A stretch of DNA of 43,376 nt from a virus, in IMG/VR virus record IMGVR_UViG_3300029309_000086, positions 1-43,376 of that record, one strand, 5' to 3'. How positions within the stretch are numbered: position 1 is the first letter of the stretch; each line of letters opens with the position of its first letter. A model generated the notes under the pieces. It searched no databases. It was not told the origin of the DNA and saw only the letters and a list, made by a program, of their open reading frames with translations. The translations under genes were made by a program, and so were the position numbers. Shown one piece after another: positions 1 to 6,399 of the stretch.

Positions 1-91
1 CCATTTCTTGAAGATCTTTTCCGAACTGGAAACCTTTCTTCAACGCATTGAATGCTACGGTAGCTCCACCGATTATTGTAACTGGGTCCAC
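1..91 (-). CDS. Partial small conserved phage protein (N-terminus only)
   Basis: The first 30 codons of a gene that runs off the left edge of the window. The start is a GTG (91-89) preceded by a GGGAGGAGG Shine-Dalgarno a few bases upstream. The visible peptide begins (M)DPVTIIGGATVAFNALKKG and continues to GKDLQEM. It has a short hydrophobic Gly/Ala segment followed by a basic helix. I recall similar small proteins beginning MDP-I/V-I in marine phages, but their function is unknown to me. It follows the DUF1127 gene in the same direction. The C-terminus cannot be assessed. Confidence 0.7.
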   Translation of the reverse strand, partial: MDPVTIIGGATVAFNALKKGFQFGKDLQEM

Positions 92-142
92 GAGCCTCCT
101 CCCAAAGTACTCCTAGTATCATTAAAGAAGTTATTGTGCTTT

Positions 143-307
143 TCAAAGGGCTTTACCTGTCAGTATAACCCTTTCTATATCACATCTACCTATTCCTAAG
201 TCTCGTAGCTCTCTGTCAGTCATTCTGTAAAGTTGTATTCTTGCAATCTTACGTCTTGCTGATTCTGCTCTTGCTTCTATTATTCTATTAAATAAACGTT
301 TAATCAT
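143..307 (-). CDS. DUF1127 (YjiS-like) small basic protein
   Basis: A 54-residue ORF with ATG at 307 and TGA at 143. An Arg-rich N-terminal helix (residues 1-28) is followed by the signature MTDRELRDLGIGRCDIERV (29-47), the hallmark of the DUF1127/YjiS family. In alphaproteobacteria these small proteins are known or suspected RNA-binding regulators affecting RNA turnover, phosphate and carbon metabolism. The SD (AGGAG) lies six bases from the ATG and can pair with an upstream CTACTCCT (see the hairpin at 311-344). A host-type regulator carried by a phage suggests manipulation of host RNA; that role is inference. Confidence 0.85.
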   Translation of the reverse strand: MIKRLFNRIIEARAESARRKIARIQLYRMTDRELRDLGIGRCDIERVILTGKAL

Positions 308-310
308 TTT

Positions 311-344
311 CTACTCCTATGTTAGCCCTAACTGGCAGGAGTAG
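311..344 (-). promoter_or_regulatory. Hairpin able to sequester the DUF1127 Shine-Dalgarno
   Basis: On the minus strand CTACTCCT (344-337) is perfectly complementary to AGGAGTAG (318-311), which contains the ribosome-binding site of the DUF1127 gene. The loop holds a second small stem (GTTA/TAAC around GGGC). If it folds, the SD is closed, so translation could depend on unfolding by temperature, a protein or an sRNA. The pairing is seen; regulation is inferred. Confidence 0.55.
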
Positions 345-392
345 TTATACTATATTTTACAGTAACTTACTACAGATAAGAATGCAAACCCG

Positions 393-617
393 TTATGACT
401 TTTTGACTACCTTAGTAGTCCAAGCTTCATTTACATCAGGGGTAGAAGGATCGTCTCCAATAAGTTGACCCTTCTTATTACGAGCACGTACTTTTACTTC
501 TTCTGTATCTTTTACAAAATCTAATACAGCAGGATCTTTCGTGTGCCATTCTCCCCGAATATACTCAGCGAGAACAGCACCGTATTGGTCTACTACCTTA
601 TCACCTTCTATCTTCAT
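393..617 (-). CDS. Small hypothetical protein
   Basis: A 74-residue protein starting MKIEGDKVVDQYGAVLAEY. It is mixed charged with a basic C-terminus (TTKVVKKS). The start overlaps the stop of the upstream gene by ATGA, suggesting translational coupling. No recognised domain, signal peptide or membrane segment. It is part of the late minus-strand run of small genes. Function unknown. Confidence 0.75.
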   Translation of the reverse strand: MKIEGDKVVDQYGAVLAEYIRGEWHTKDPAVLDFVKDTEEVKVRARNKKGQLIGDDPSTPDVNEAWTTKVVKKS

Positions 618-1084
618 TTTTTAGCTTTCTTTCTTTTAGCCATACCGCCTTTAAAATTTCCAGAAAGACTCATAGGTTTACCTTTTTTATTTGGGCTAGT
701 CTTTTTCTTTTTAGCTGCAGCCGAAAGTTTCATGGGTTCTTTACCCTCACTTATAAGCTTTTCTATATCAGCTTTTGTTCTAGATCCTACTAAAGTTTCT
801 TTTTTAATTTGATTACCAGAAAGATTCATAGGTTTCTTTTGAGGAGCACTTCCAGGACGGGCTTTTGGTCTAGGAGATGAACTAGGAGCACCACTTATAT
901 TTTTACCTTTTGCATTTGCATAAGCTGTAAGGGCAGAACCTTTATACTTACCTTTATTTTTTTTCTTCCAAGAATCTAACTGTTCTTTAGTAACAGCAAG
1001 CATTTTTTTACCATTCTTTTCATAATACAATGATCCTGCTTTTCTTGCAGCAGAGATTGATTTATAGTCTTTATAAGAAGCCAT
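614..1084 (-). CDS. Small Lys-rich phage protein with KSI-AA-KAGSLYY motif
   Basis: 156 residues, strongly basic. The N-terminus (KSISAARKAGSLYYEKNGKK, residues 8-27) matches a motif I recall as widespread in marine phage proteins of unknown function. The middle is Ser/Pro/Lys-rich. A short element recurs three times as PMNLSGN, PMKLSA and PMSLSGN, and the C-terminus is nearly all Lys/Arg. It looks disordered, nucleic-acid binding or a minor virion component. It overlaps the next gene by four bases. Confidence 0.75.
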   Translation of the reverse strand: MASYKDYKSISAARKAGSLYYEKNGKKMLAVTKEQLDSWKKKNKGKYKGSALTAYANAKGKNISGAPSSSPRPKARPGSAPQKKPMNLSGNQIKKETLVGSRTKADIEKLISEGKEPMKLSAAAKKKKTSPNKKGKPMSLSGNFKGGMAKRKKAKK

Positions 1085-1095
1085 TATTCTATCCT

Positions 1096-1452
1096 TTATT
1101 TGTAAGTATTTTTAGGTCTTGCAATACCTGTGTTAAGATCACCAGAAGACTTAACCATTCCGCCTACATTATACATAGCAACTCTACCGCCCTTAGCGTA
1201 AGCTTTTTTCTTATTCATAGCACCGCCTTTAGCCATGCCTTTTTTCTTCATATTAGCACCACCTTTAGACATACCCTTTTTCTTCATAGACATGCCTCCA
1301 CCGTACATACCTTTAGATGCAGCTTTCATTGACTCAGTTTTATTACCGTCTCCATCAATATCTAGAAAATCTGGTTTTGCTGCTCCACCTGCTGCGTAAC
1401 CCTTTTTCTTCATGCCTCCTTTGGCATAACCTTTTTTCTTCATCTTTTTCAT
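1096..1452 (-). CDS. Gly/Lys-rich repeat protein (MKKKG-AKGG repeats) with DxDGDG loop
   Basis: 118 residues built from about five copies of a 10-13-residue unit of the type MKKKGYAKGG, MKKKGMSKGG, MKKKGMAKGG, at both ends of the chain. Between the repeats, around residues 28-45, sits FLDIDGDGNKTESM, an EF-hand/dockerin-like calcium loop lacking the usual Glu at position 12. Such Gly-Lys repeat proteins occur in marine phages; their role is unknown, and they may condense DNA or bind membrane or capsid surfaces. The start overlaps the upstream stop as ATGA. Confidence 0.75.
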   Translation of the reverse strand: MKKMKKKGYAKGGMKKKGYAAGGAAKPDFLDIDGDGNKTESMKAASKGMYGGGMSMKKKGMSKGGANMKKKGMAKGGAMNKKKAYAKGGRVAMYNVGGMVKSSGDLNTGIARPKNTYK

Positions 1453-2129
1453 TGTTCTTCCTCACTATATAAATTGTTAAACACTCGTTGCGTATCCCAT
1501 ACATAGTCTACGTTTTCTTTCGAGTTATAAATATGTTGGTTAGGTCTAAAGTCTGGAGCACCTTGTCCAGTTTCAAACCAAGCTGGGTGAGTTACTCTCA
1601 CTCTGTTATTGGGCAACGCAACAATGTTACCTGTATATTCTCCTGCATCTAACAACTCTAAGACGTGTGACTGCTTGTGTTGAGCAGGATCGTCTGCCAC
1701 TTCGTTGTCAGTGTAGTCTACTGTAAAGTAGTACTTTGCAGGATAGAACTCACCATCTATCTTGGCTATCCAAGGAGCAGGTGTAGCTCTTTCTAGTTTA
1801 TATACTGAGTGTGTATGCGACATACAATCCCAGGGTTGTGCTAAGTATGGTGGTAACTCTGTAGGCCATTCTTCTAGGGGGGTATCTGCCACTAAAGCTA
1901 CAAGAGGTAATCTAGCCCACATCGCACCACCATGTATATTGGGGCTATCATCATAATCAGACTCGCAGCCTGTAAAAATAACTTGAAAGCTGAGAGTCCT
2001 GTTTGGCATAGTAGTAACACCAATGACCATGCAATGTAAGAACTCGCCATGATACTCTTCCAAATTTTTTGTGTATTCTCTTCTTACCCATGCTTTGAAG
2101 TAGGGTATGCTACTTTGTAGATACGGCAT
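1449..2129 (-). CDS. Conserved hypothetical protein, 226 aa
   Basis: A soluble, acidic, aromatic-rich 226-residue protein (for example GGAMWARLPLVALV around 67-80, APWIAKIDGEFYPAKYYF in the middle, RVRVTHPAWFETGQGAPDF near the C-terminus). It is the only mid-sized non-basic protein in this cluster and looks well folded. I do not recognise the family. Its position among late genes makes a virion or packaging role possible, which is inference only. It overlaps the upstream gene by 20 bases and the downstream one by ATGA. Confidence 0.85.
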   Translation of the reverse strand: MPYLQSSIPYFKAWVRREYTKNLEEYHGEFLHCMVIGVTTMPNRTLSFQVIFTGCESDYDDSPNIHGGAMWARLPLVALVADTPLEEWPTELPPYLAQPWDCMSHTHSVYKLERATPAPWIAKIDGEFYPAKYYFTVDYTDNEVADDPAQHKQSHVLELLDAGEYTGNIVALPNNRVRVTHPAWFETGQGAPDFRPNQHIYNSKENVDYVWDTQRVFNNLYSEEEQ

Positions 2130-2415
2130 CTTTCTTGTGTTTCCTTTTTAACTCTGCTTTAGCTTGTTTAAAGACTTTTGCTATTGCTGTCTTACCCATA
2201 ACTTTAGCACGTTGTTCGGCAACTGTCAAGATTTGTATTTTTCTAGCGTAAGGTTTCTTTAATCTTTTTACTTTAGCTACTGTAGCTTTTGCATCAGCCA
2301 TAGTAGCAAATTTAATTGATACTGTATCTTTAGGGTTTTCATCCGTATATAGTCTACGTCCAGACCCTTTAGGTTTTTTACCTGTTCCTACTTTTGGATC
2401 TGGTTTCTTTGCCAC
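2110..2415 (-). CDS. Small basic protein with GSGRRLYTDENPKDTV motif
   Basis: 101 residues, very basic. The block KGSGRRLYTDENPKDTVSI (residues 16-34) and the later KIQILTVAEQRAKVMGK (about 59-75) are motifs I associate with a small protein common in marine phages, of unknown function. A central Lys-rich helix and a basic tail suggest nucleic-acid contact. It lies in a run of similar short basic genes. Confidence 0.8.
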   Translation of the reverse strand: MAKKPDPKVGTGKKPKGSGRRLYTDENPKDTVSIKFATMADAKATVAKVKRLKKPYARKIQILTVAEQRAKVMGKTAIAKVFKQAKAELKRKHKKDAVSTK

Positions 2416-2417
2416 GT

Positions 2418-2654
2418 TTATTTCCTATAGGCTCTGGTTTTCTTTGCGATCTTTTTAGGTTGAGCCACATGCTGCTTACCTGCCGCCTTGCCTTTTCGTT
2501 TAGCTCTGGTTGTAGCGGCATACTCACTGCTGCTAAGAGACTTAATAGCCGCAGAAGGTAAATAACGTTCACCAGTCTTAGAACTAGGCTTGCCACTCTT
2601 TGTACGCCACTTTTGTTTTGTCCAATTTTTTAGACTTTTTTGGGGAGCCTTCAC
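2418..2654 (-). CDS. Small basic protein, KWRTKSGKPSS...RYLP family
   Basis: 78 residues, about a third Lys/Arg. Motifs KNWTKQKWRTKSGKPSS (8-24) and RYLPSAAIKSLSSSEYAAT (30-48), followed by a basic tail (QPKKIAKKTRAYRK). I recall this layout from small proteins in marine phages and large DNA viruses; no function is established to my knowledge. It overlaps its upstream neighbour by ATGA. Related in style to the GQWSARK protein just upstream. Confidence 0.75.
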   Translation of the reverse strand: MKAPQKSLKNWTKQKWRTKSGKPSSKTGERYLPSAAIKSLSSSEYAATTRAKRKGKAAGKQHVAQPKKIAKKTRAYRK

Positions 2655-2944
2655 GACTTGTAGCCCCCACCTTTTGCTTTGTACTGTTTAGCCAACATCT
2701 GAGCTTTTCTGGCTGACCATTGGCCTGGATTGCCGCCCTTACCTCCAGCCTTGATTGAGTTGAATAAACTCTTGCGCATCCCAGGTTTTGTATAGTTACC
2801 TGCTTTGTTGACCGTACTACCACCCCTAGACATCCCAGTTACTTTTTTTAAAGTTTTTGCCTGTCCTGCATGTGCTTTAACAGCTTTTTTTAAACCTTTA
2901 ATTACTTTTTTTACTCTGGTTTTATTTTGTTTTGTTAAAGCCAT
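2651..2944 (-). CDS. Small basic protein with GQWSARKAQ motif
   Basis: I start this at the ATG at 2944 (97 residues, MALTKQNKTRVKKV) rather than an upstream GTG at 2974. The reason is that the GTG version would overlap the Cys-rich mini-gene at 2949-3044 and has no better ribosome site. The C-terminal half carries YTKPGMRKSLFNSIKAGGK and GNPGQWSARKAQMLAKQYK, a block I recall from small basic proteins in marine phages and giant viruses. Probably nucleic-acid binding; role unknown. Confidence 0.8.
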   Translation of the reverse strand: MALTKQNKTRVKKVIKGLKKAVKAHAGQAKTLKKVTGMSRGGSTVNKAGNYTKPGMRKSLFNSIKAGGKGGNPGQWSARKAQMLAKQYKAKGGGYKS

Positions 2945-2948
2945 GTTA

Positions 2949-3044
2949 CTACGCCTTACAGTTACAGTCTGCACCGCATTTAATATTTAGTATTGCACAT
3001 GCAATCCTTTTTAAATATCTTCCAAACCATTTAATTACTTTCAT
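2949..3044 (-). CDS. 31-residue Cys-rich mini-protein
   Basis: A short ORF, MKVIKWFGRYLKRIACAIL then NIKCGADCNCKA. It starts with an amphipathic/hydrophobic basic helix (1-19) and ends with a Cys cluster C-x3-C-x-C. The ATG overlaps the upstream stop as ATGA and is preceded by GGGAG, which strongly supports translation despite the length. The helix could insert in membrane and the Cys cluster could bind metal or form disulphides. Function unknown. Confidence 0.65.
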   Translation of the reverse strand: MKVIKWFGRYLKRIACAILNIKCGADCNCKA

Positions 3045-3235
3045 AATGAAACTCCCATTTTAATTTCTTGACATTCTGGTATTGCTAAATACCCCTTTTC
3101 TTGAAAGTACCTAGCTACTATTATTGCTTCCTGAGCACATGCTTCCTCTGTAGGAAATGTTGCTGTTGTCTTTGCCATGACTTCGCAAGACAATGCTGCA
3201 GGTGTACTACAGAGAAGCATAAATGCTATCCACAT
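3041..3235 (-). CDS. Small exported Cys-pair protein
   Basis: 64 residues with an apparent signal peptide (MWIAFMLLCSTPAALSC, cleavage probably near residue 17). The mature part is FPTEEACAQEA...GYLAIPECQEIK, with two cysteines about 21 residues apart that could form a disulphide. The layout (hydrophobic N-terminus, F-x-T-x-E-x-C helix, second Cys near the end) is shared with the genes at 4545-4754 and 14615-14788. Likely periplasmic. The start forms TAATG with the barrel gene upstream. Confidence 0.75.
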   Translation of the reverse strand: MWIAFMLLCSTPAALSCEVMAKTTATFPTEEACAQEAIIVARYFQEKGYLAIPECQEIKMGVSL

Positions 3236-3621
3236 TAAAAACTAACCGTAGCCCCTACTGTTATATCACCAAACTCTAAATCTGAGTCTGTAGATACTTC
3301 AGTATATAAGTTAATATAAGTGCTAGGTATCTCATACTTTGCAGTAAAATCTAGACCCTGAAAGATGTCTCCTTCGTCTAGTTCTAACATATCAATATCA
3401 GTAGCTACACTTAGTCCAATACCCATAGCAGTTAATCCTGCTGATGGAGTTAGTTCCCACTCCCATTCTTCTACACCAGTGGTATAGTTCATGTCAGAGT
3501 CTGCACCGATAGATACTGTCTGTCCTGCAACAGAAAAATCCATAGATGCTGCTTTAGTTGCCATTATTGCAAGAAAGCCCATAGCCGCTGTTAGTGTAAT
3601 AGCGATTGTAGTTGTCTTCAT
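3235..3621 (-). CDS. Mini outer-membrane beta-barrel protein, exported
   Basis: I take the ATG at 3621 (128 residues); the 45 residues upstream are the Lys-rich antisense-free tail of the neighbouring frame and not part of a secreted protein. Residues 1-26 are a signal peptide (MKTTTIAITLTAAMGFL...TKAAS). The rest alternates polar and hydrophobic residues in short strands (MDFSVAGQTVSIGAD, SAGLTAMGIGLSVATDI, LDFTAKYEIPSTYINLYTE) and ends DITVGATVSF with a C-terminal Phe, the Bam recognition signature of Gram-negative outer-membrane proteins. It may alter the host surface, e.g. superinfection exclusion or receptor masking (inference). Confidence 0.75.
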   Translation of the reverse strand: MKTTTIAITLTAAMGFLAIMATKAASMDFSVAGQTVSIGADSDMNYTTGVEEWEWELTPSAGLTAMGIGLSVATDIDMLELDEGDIFQGLDFTAKYEIPSTYINLYTEVSTDSDLEFGDITVGATVSF

Positions 3622-3622
3622 T

Positions 3623-3940
3623 TTATGATCCCTTTTTCCATTTCTTTGAGGGAGACTTCGTCTTTGACGGACTCCACTTAACCTTATCTGCCCAATATGC
3701 GGCAGACATTTTACCTTTTTTAATATTTTTTGCATGACGTGATTTAAAAGCTTCACGTTGCCCTGCAGTCTGGTTTGTCTTTACACCCTTTTGTCCAAAC
3801 TTGATGTATTTGTACTTACCACCTTCAGAGGCCATAACATGATGGGACTTACCACTGCTATCATTAAGACGTTGAGGTTTGTTGACACCCTTGAGTCCAA
3901 CCTCTTTCATTTTGTTTTTGACACGTTCGGGTATTGCCAT
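3623..3940 (-). CDS. Small basic protein, MAIPERVKNKMKEVGLKGVNKP family
   Basis: 105 residues, basic. The N-terminus MAIPERVKNKMKEVGLKGVN and the C-terminal FKSRHAKNIKKGKMSAAYWADKVKW are blocks I recall as highly conserved in marine phage proteins (often near lysis or packaging genes), of unknown role. No membrane segment. It sits directly before the barrel gene and after the HNH-like fragment. Confidence 0.8.
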   Translation of the reverse strand: MAIPERVKNKMKEVGLKGVNKPQRLNDSSGKSHHVMASEGGKYKYIKFGQKGVKTNQTAGQREAFKSRHAKNIKKGKMSAAYWADKVKWSPSKTKSPSKKWKKGS

Positions 3941-4182
3941 TATCTTTTTCCTGCTCTGCTATTTCTAGGAAAAGATCTATTGGCACGTTTAGTTGTTACC
4001 GACAGGTTCTTTGCCCGATTATCCATAGGATTACCGTTACGGTGATTTACATCTTTACCATCACCCTTTTTAACTACCCCTGTTTTTTTTAAAGTATTGC
4101 GAGCTGCATTACGTGAAGCCCTCTTTTTCTTTTGGGTAGTAGTACCCTGATATTTAGAGTACTCGTTCTTATAATTTCTCAT
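3940..4182 (-). CDS. Small HNH-like protein
   Basis: 80 residues, strongly basic. The block GDGKDVNHRNGNPMDNRAKN (about 40-59) with LSVTTKRANRSF after it has the order DV-x-H-x-DGNP-x-DNR-x-x-NL typical of the HNH fold (first His, Asn, then helix). A classical third His or zinc-binding CxxC pair is not visible, so it may be a minimal HNH nuclease or a DNA-binding remnant. HNH proteins near late genes often assist terminase cleavage; here that is inference. ATGA overlap with the upstream lipoprotein gene. Confidence 0.7.
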   Translation of the reverse strand: MRNYKNEYSKYQGTTTQKKKRASRNAARNTLKKTGVVKKGDGKDVNHRNGNPMDNRAKNLSVTTKRANRSFPRNSRAGKR

Positions 4183-4544
4183 GTTTTGTATCTTTCATAT
4201 TTTGGATTATCTTTTCTTCCAAACAATGTTAACACAAAATTCATAAAACCTCTAGCTATTTCTGTAGGAGTTGGTAATAACCAACCAAGTATTAGAAGTA
4301 ACATTACCCAAGGAGGTATATTAGTATTAATAATATCTAAGTTTTCCACTTTGCCTGTCTCTACTTCCTTTGTAACTATATCTCTACCTGCAGATGTAGT
4401 ATTTTCTACAGACATTACCGACTGTCTATTCTCTGCACCTATCTGTGCATTAGAATTTACTGTAGGCCCGCCTGATCCGCCTAGCGGTAGCAGAGTACTC
4501 AAACCACAAGAAGATAAAAATAGCACGACCAGTAACCATCTCAT
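4179..4544 (-). CDS. Spanin/lysis-associated lipoprotein
   Basis: 121 residues. A lipoprotein signal with lipobox LSSC (Cys13) is followed by a polar Asn/Gln/Val linker (NSNAQIGAENRQ...TSAGRDIVTKE). A membrane segment comes near residues 77-92 (IPPWVMLLLILGWLLPTP), then a basic tail (RKDNPKYERYKT). Lipid anchor plus C-terminal inner-membrane segment is the layout expected of a unimolecular spanin or a related lysis protein; similar sequences occur beside endolysins in other phages. It neighbours an M15 peptidase and a membrane protein, consistent with a lysis cassette. Confidence 0.65.
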   Translation of the reverse strand: MRWLLVVLFLSSCGLSTLLPLGGSGGPTVNSNAQIGAENRQSVMSVENTTSAGRDIVTKEVETGKVENLDIINTNIPPWVMLLLILGWLLPTPTEIARGFMNFVLTLFGRKDNPKYERYKT

Positions 4545-4754
4545 TTATTTCCACTCTCTATCAGCTTTGTTAAAACAATCAAACTGCAAACCTAAGTATT
4601 CATTTTCTTCATACTTTTCCCAGTTTGCATTCTGAGCAATTACTTCACACTGTTGTTTAGTAAACAGCTCCTGCATAATATACTGATTACCTGTGTAGAC
4701 CCACTCTTCACCAGTGTTGCCCCACATACTTATAACTAATATAAACTCTTTCAT
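4545..4754 (-). CDS. Small Cys-pair protein, possibly exported
   Basis: 69 residues, MKEFILVISMWGNTGEEWVY, then LFTKQQCEVIAQNANWEKY and GLQFDCFNKADREWK. It has two Cys about 25 residues apart and a hydrophobic N-terminus, the same arrangement as 3041-3235 and 14615-14788. Between endolysin (TAATG overlap upstream) and lipoprotein gene. Function unknown; perhaps a periplasmic accessory to lysis. Confidence 0.75.
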   Translation of the reverse strand: MKEFILVISMWGNTGEEWVYTGNQYIMQELFTKQQCEVIAQNANWEKYEENEYLGLQFDCFNKADREWK

Positions 4755-5221
4755 TACATTAGCTCAAAGTGAGGTGCATCAATAAATGGTCTACGTCCCT
4801 GTGACCTACGTAAGTCTACGTATGCCATCATAGCATCCTCTGCTGTGCCAGAATACGACCTAATATCTCCCTCAGACCAGGCAGCTCCCCACTTAACGGA
4901 TGCCCCAGTCTCTTCTGCTGCTTGTTTAAAAGCATCACAGATGTTATCATACAAGTTTAACTCCCAGGATACGTCTGGGCCTACGTAAGCTACTACATCA
5001 ACTGCGTGACTAAAGCCATCGTCTTGTAGTAAGTGCTTAGAACGCATAGTCTGAGATCTTCCTGCGGCTACATTAGCCTTCTGTTCATCTAAAGTACGTA
5101 TACCCTGAGTAACTCCAAAGTCTACATCTGTAAGTTGTATAGCTCTTTCTACAACTCCAGTCATAGCTGGGTGTACACCCTCTAATCTGTCCATTGACCT
5201 CTGACTTAATCTAAAACTCAT
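4754..5221 (-). CDS. M15-family L,D/D-Ala-D-Ala peptidase, endolysin
   Basis: 155 residues, a single peptidase domain without signal peptide. Zinc-site motifs of the VanY/M15 type are visible: SKH (61-63) and SHAVD (71-75) form the S-x-H...A-x-D element, here widened by an insertion, and WGAAW (111-115) with DAPHFEL (148-154) supplies the third ligand, His151. Predicted ligands are His63, Asp75 and His151. It cleaves peptide cross-links in peptidoglycan and is the likely lysis enzyme. ATGA and TAATG couplings tie it to its neighbours; lacking a signal it needs a holin. Confidence 0.88.
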   Translation of the reverse strand: MSFRLSQRSMDRLEGVHPAMTGVVERAIQLTDVDFGVTQGIRTLDEQKANVAAGRSQTMRSKHLLQDDGFSHAVDVVAYVGPDVSWELNLYDNICDAFKQAAEETGASVKWGAAWSEGDIRSYSGTAEDAMMAYVDLRRSQGRRPFIDAPHFELM

Positions 5222-5742
5222 TTGAATAATCCTGTCTTTCTGTAGTCTGTTATTCCACCTTTTGAAAAAGATTGCATTCTTAATCTAGCACGAGCTTTGG
5301 CTCTTCTTAATCTTTCAGACTTTCCCTTTGCTGCTTCTTCGGCCATAGAACTTAATTTTCTATTTAATTTATCTTCTTCTTTTTTCCTGCCTAATTTTCT
5401 TCTTACACTTTGTTGTATCCCTGAAGAAGTACTAAGATTTTTTAATTGGCTTTCTATTGATTTGTTAGGATCTACATTTCTAATAATTTCACTAGCAATC
5501 TTTCTTGCTTCTTTTATATCTTTCTTTTCAAATGTATCTACTAAAAAATTCATTAGCTTTTGTCTGCCTGTTCCAACTCTTTCAATAAAATTTGTAGCTC
5601 TTTTTAAAACAGGGTCATTTTTGTTATCGCCAAATCTTTCCATATCAAGTTGATTACGTTTTTTATTGGCATCTGAAGATTTTTTCTTTCGGTCAGCAAC
5701 TTCTTTTATTGCTGTAGCTGCAGTCTTTGCTTCTTGTGACAT
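5218..5742 (-). CDS. Basic, helical hypothetical protein
   Basis: 174 residues, highly charged and mostly helical (AIKEVADRKKKSSDANKKRN at the start; RKLGRKKEEDKLNRKLSS and SERLRRAKARARLRMQSF later), ending GGITDYRKTGLFK. No catalytic motif seen. Coiled-coil segments suggest a structural or DNA-associated role. Overlaps endolysin by ATGA and the EF-hand gene by TAATG. Confidence 0.75.
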   Translation of the reverse strand: MSQEAKTAATAIKEVADRKKKSSDANKKRNQLDMERFGDNKNDPVLKRATNFIERVGTGRQKLMNFLVDTFEKKDIKEARKIASEIIRNVDPNKSIESQLKNLSTSSGIQQSVRRKLGRKKEEDKLNRKLSSMAEEAAKGKSERLRRAKARARLRMQSFSKGGITDYRKTGLFK

Positions 5743-6071
5743 TATCTCATATCCTTCTTCATTGCTACTTTATTACCCATTGGCTTACCTGCCATGTAAG
5801 CTGTAGCTCCCATATACGCTGCTACCACACCAGTTTGTGCAATATAAAACAGCCCAAGCAAATCTGCAAGGGCATTTACTCTAGAATCTGACATTAGTGG
5901 AGTAAATAGGAAGATAGTGAAGATAATCATCATACCCATAGCTACCCAAGCCATAAACTTCTGCGATTCTGCCTTTTCCTCTCGTAGCTCTACTTCGAGC
6001 ATACGTTCTTTCATGGCTACTTCTTCTTCTGTGATCTTACCATCACCATCTACATCAAAGTCTATAACCAT
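5742..6071 (-). CDS. EF-hand membrane protein, candidate holin
   Basis: 109 residues. The N-terminus carries a complete EF-hand loop DVDGDGKITEEE (residues 6-17), then a charged helix (MKERMLEVELREEKAES) and two membrane segments (about 41-62, FMAWVAMGMMIIFTIFLFTP; about 70-95, ALADLLGLFYIAQTGVVAAYMG), with a basic tail. Similar EF-hand plus two-helix proteins occur in marine phages. Size, topology and position one gene away from the endolysin make it the best holin candidate; the calcium loop suggests Ca2+-responsive behaviour (inference). Confidence 0.7.
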   Translation of the reverse strand: MVIDFDVDGDGKITEEEVAMKERMLEVELREEKAESQKFMAWVAMGMMIIFTIFLFTPLMSDSRVNALADLLGLFYIAQTGVVAAYMGATAYMAGKPMGNKVAMKKDMR

Positions 6072-6326
6072 TTAGTCTTCCCATTCTCGTTTTCTTCTAG
6101 GATCTAGTACATCCCTAGCTTTTAAATGACCTTCAAGGTACATAGCTCTCTCTACCCTGTCCAGAGAGTACTTTATACCTGTATCATTTCTTATTTTTTC
6201 TCTTATGTAGAACACATCGGATCTAGGGATGTGCACTCTACGGAGTTTACCTTCGTCCTCTGAAGCTAATGCCCTGTAAAATTCCTCTACGACATTGTCA
6301 GAAGAGTACATTGCTGGTTTCTTCAT
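6072..6326 (-). CDS. Small conserved hypothetical, first gene of left operon
   Basis: 84 residues; conserved-looking blocks EEFYRALASEDEGKLRRVHI (14-33) and SLDRVERAMYLEGHL then RDVLDPRRKREWED. I recall relatives in marine phages without known function. The ATG at 6326 sits only three bases from a good -10 box (see 6330-6358), so either the message is leaderless or translation begins at the second Met (ATG at 6311, MYSSDNVVEEF). Probably a cytoplasmic regulator or virion-assembly helper; unknown. Confidence 0.8.
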   Translation of the reverse strand: MKKPAMYSSDNVVEEFYRALASEDEGKLRRVHIPRSDVFYIREKIRNDTGIKYSLDRVERAMYLEGHLKARDVLDPRRKREWED

Positions 6327-6329
6327 CTA

Positions 6330-6358
6330 GTTATACCTAATTTTTTGGATAAAGTCAA
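6330..6358 (-). promoter_or_regulatory. Sigma70-type promoter for left operon
   Basis: On the minus strand TTGACT (6358-6353) and TATAAC (6335-6330) are separated by exactly 17 bases. Transcription would start at about the ATG at 6326. Sequence match is good; activity is inferred. Confidence 0.5.
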
Positions 6359-6399
6359 CACTTTTTAAGTGGGACGACAAAAAAAGTTTAGATTTTGTC

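Noticed and set aside
2378-2823. Two out-of-frame open frames over the small basic genes
   Set aside because: They overlap well-supported genes in the wrong frame and lack ribosome sites.
3622-3756. 45-codon N-terminal extension of the barrel gene
   Set aside because: It would place a basic stretch ahead of a clear signal peptide and overlaps the neighbouring basic gene; the ATG at 3621 fits better.
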